DNA of 42,306 nucleotides from UBA11540 sp045536425 (GTDB lineage: Bacteria; Bacillota; Clostridia; Oscillospirales; Ruminococcaceae). Shown piece by piece: positions 42,230 to 42,306 of the stretch. The notes beneath the pieces are model-generated. The model did not search any database. It had not been told where the DNA came from and saw only the letters and a list, made by a program, of their open reading frames with translations. How positions within the stretch are numbered: position 1 is the stretch's first letter; each line of letters starts with the position of its first letter. Position numbers and translations under genes: made by a program. The DNA lies in the NCBI GenBank assembly GCA_045536425.1, contig JAZSNN010000005.1, positions 1 to 42,306 on the forward strand, read 5' to 3'.

Positions 42230-42306
42230 ATGGGAATAATCCGCCAGCTTGACTACGATACCGCCGTGCTTGTTGCAGCAGGCGAGATGATAGAACGTCC
42301 CCTGTC
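42230..42306 (+). CDS. mutL: DNA mismatch repair protein MutL, N-terminal end, cut by the window edge
   Basis: 25 codons are visible. LVAAGEMIERP matches the conserved IAAGEVVERP start of the MutL ATPase, with changes at three places. AAAGGAT precedes the ATG. Its place right after mutS supports the call. The remainder lies beyond the window. Confidence 0.88.
   Translation, partial: MGIIRQLDYDTAVLVAAGEMIERPL

Noticed and set aside
1..42306. CRISPR arrays, tRNA or rRNA genes, insertion sequences
   Set aside because: No regularly spaced direct repeats, tRNA cloverleaf patterns, rRNA sequence or transposase motifs were recognised on either strand by reading; a covariance search was not possible.

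Overview
The window looks like a chromosomal piece of an anaerobic Clostridia bacterium, probably a gut member of the Oscillospirales or a related order. The evidence is family-level and indirect: strong AGGAGG-type ribosome binding sites, sigma-A promoters of TTGACA/TATAAT type, a PyrR-type attenuator, pyrBI plus pyrK/pyrD class 1B, an sdpRI-like pair, the miaB-ylbF-mutS-mutL order, and moderate GC. The exception is the first 397 bases (end of guaA), which are clearly richer in G/C at third codon positions. No rRNA, tRNA, insertion sequence, transposase, integrase or CRISPR array was seen.

Layout. 1-900: 3' end of guaA, a bidirectional terminator, then an inverted 33-nt remnant of another guaA 3' end, followed by an AT-rich non-coding stretch. 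900-2560: a membrane-bound XRE-type regulator and a radical SAM/SPASM enzyme. 2640-7700: two ECF sigma factor/membrane anti-sigma modules (the first also with a large putative lipoprotein) on either side of an sdpR-sdpI pair on the other strand. 7790-10920: a DUF11-like repeat protein without a signal peptide, then a GH36 alpha-galactosidase. 10960-16225 (minus): an arginine operon argC-argJ-argB-argD-argF behind a promoter with a full-consensus ARG box. 16370-22170 (minus): a metallophosphoesterase, a small double-cluster Fe-S protein, a secreted GHL10-like/amidase_3 fusion, and a polysaccharide flippase. 22236-31230: a complete-looking pyrimidine operon pyrC-carB-pyrK-pyrD-pyrF-pyrE-pyrB-pyrI behind a leader that can be folded as a PyrR attenuator. 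31218-33007 (minus): two small membrane proteins of unknown role and a histidine phosphatase. 33100-37660: an XRE regulator with a structured leader, TspO, and an MFS transporter/GH2 glycosidase pair. 37680-end: miaB, a YlbF-family protein with a Cys-rich tail, mutS and the start of mutL.

How it works together. The arginine and pyrimidine operons both use carbamoyl phosphate and sit about 6 kb apart on opposite strands, with separate controls (ArgR-type operator against PyrR-type RNA attenuation). carB is present, but carA, its glutaminase partner, is not in the window. The GH36 gene and the MFS/GH2 pair suggest use of plant or host oligosaccharides. Most of the window is core metabolism and repair. 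The parts least explained by known systems are the twin ECF modules that share an identical 38-nt gene start, the unsecreted DUF11-like protein, the XRE/radical SAM pair, and the inverted guaA end.
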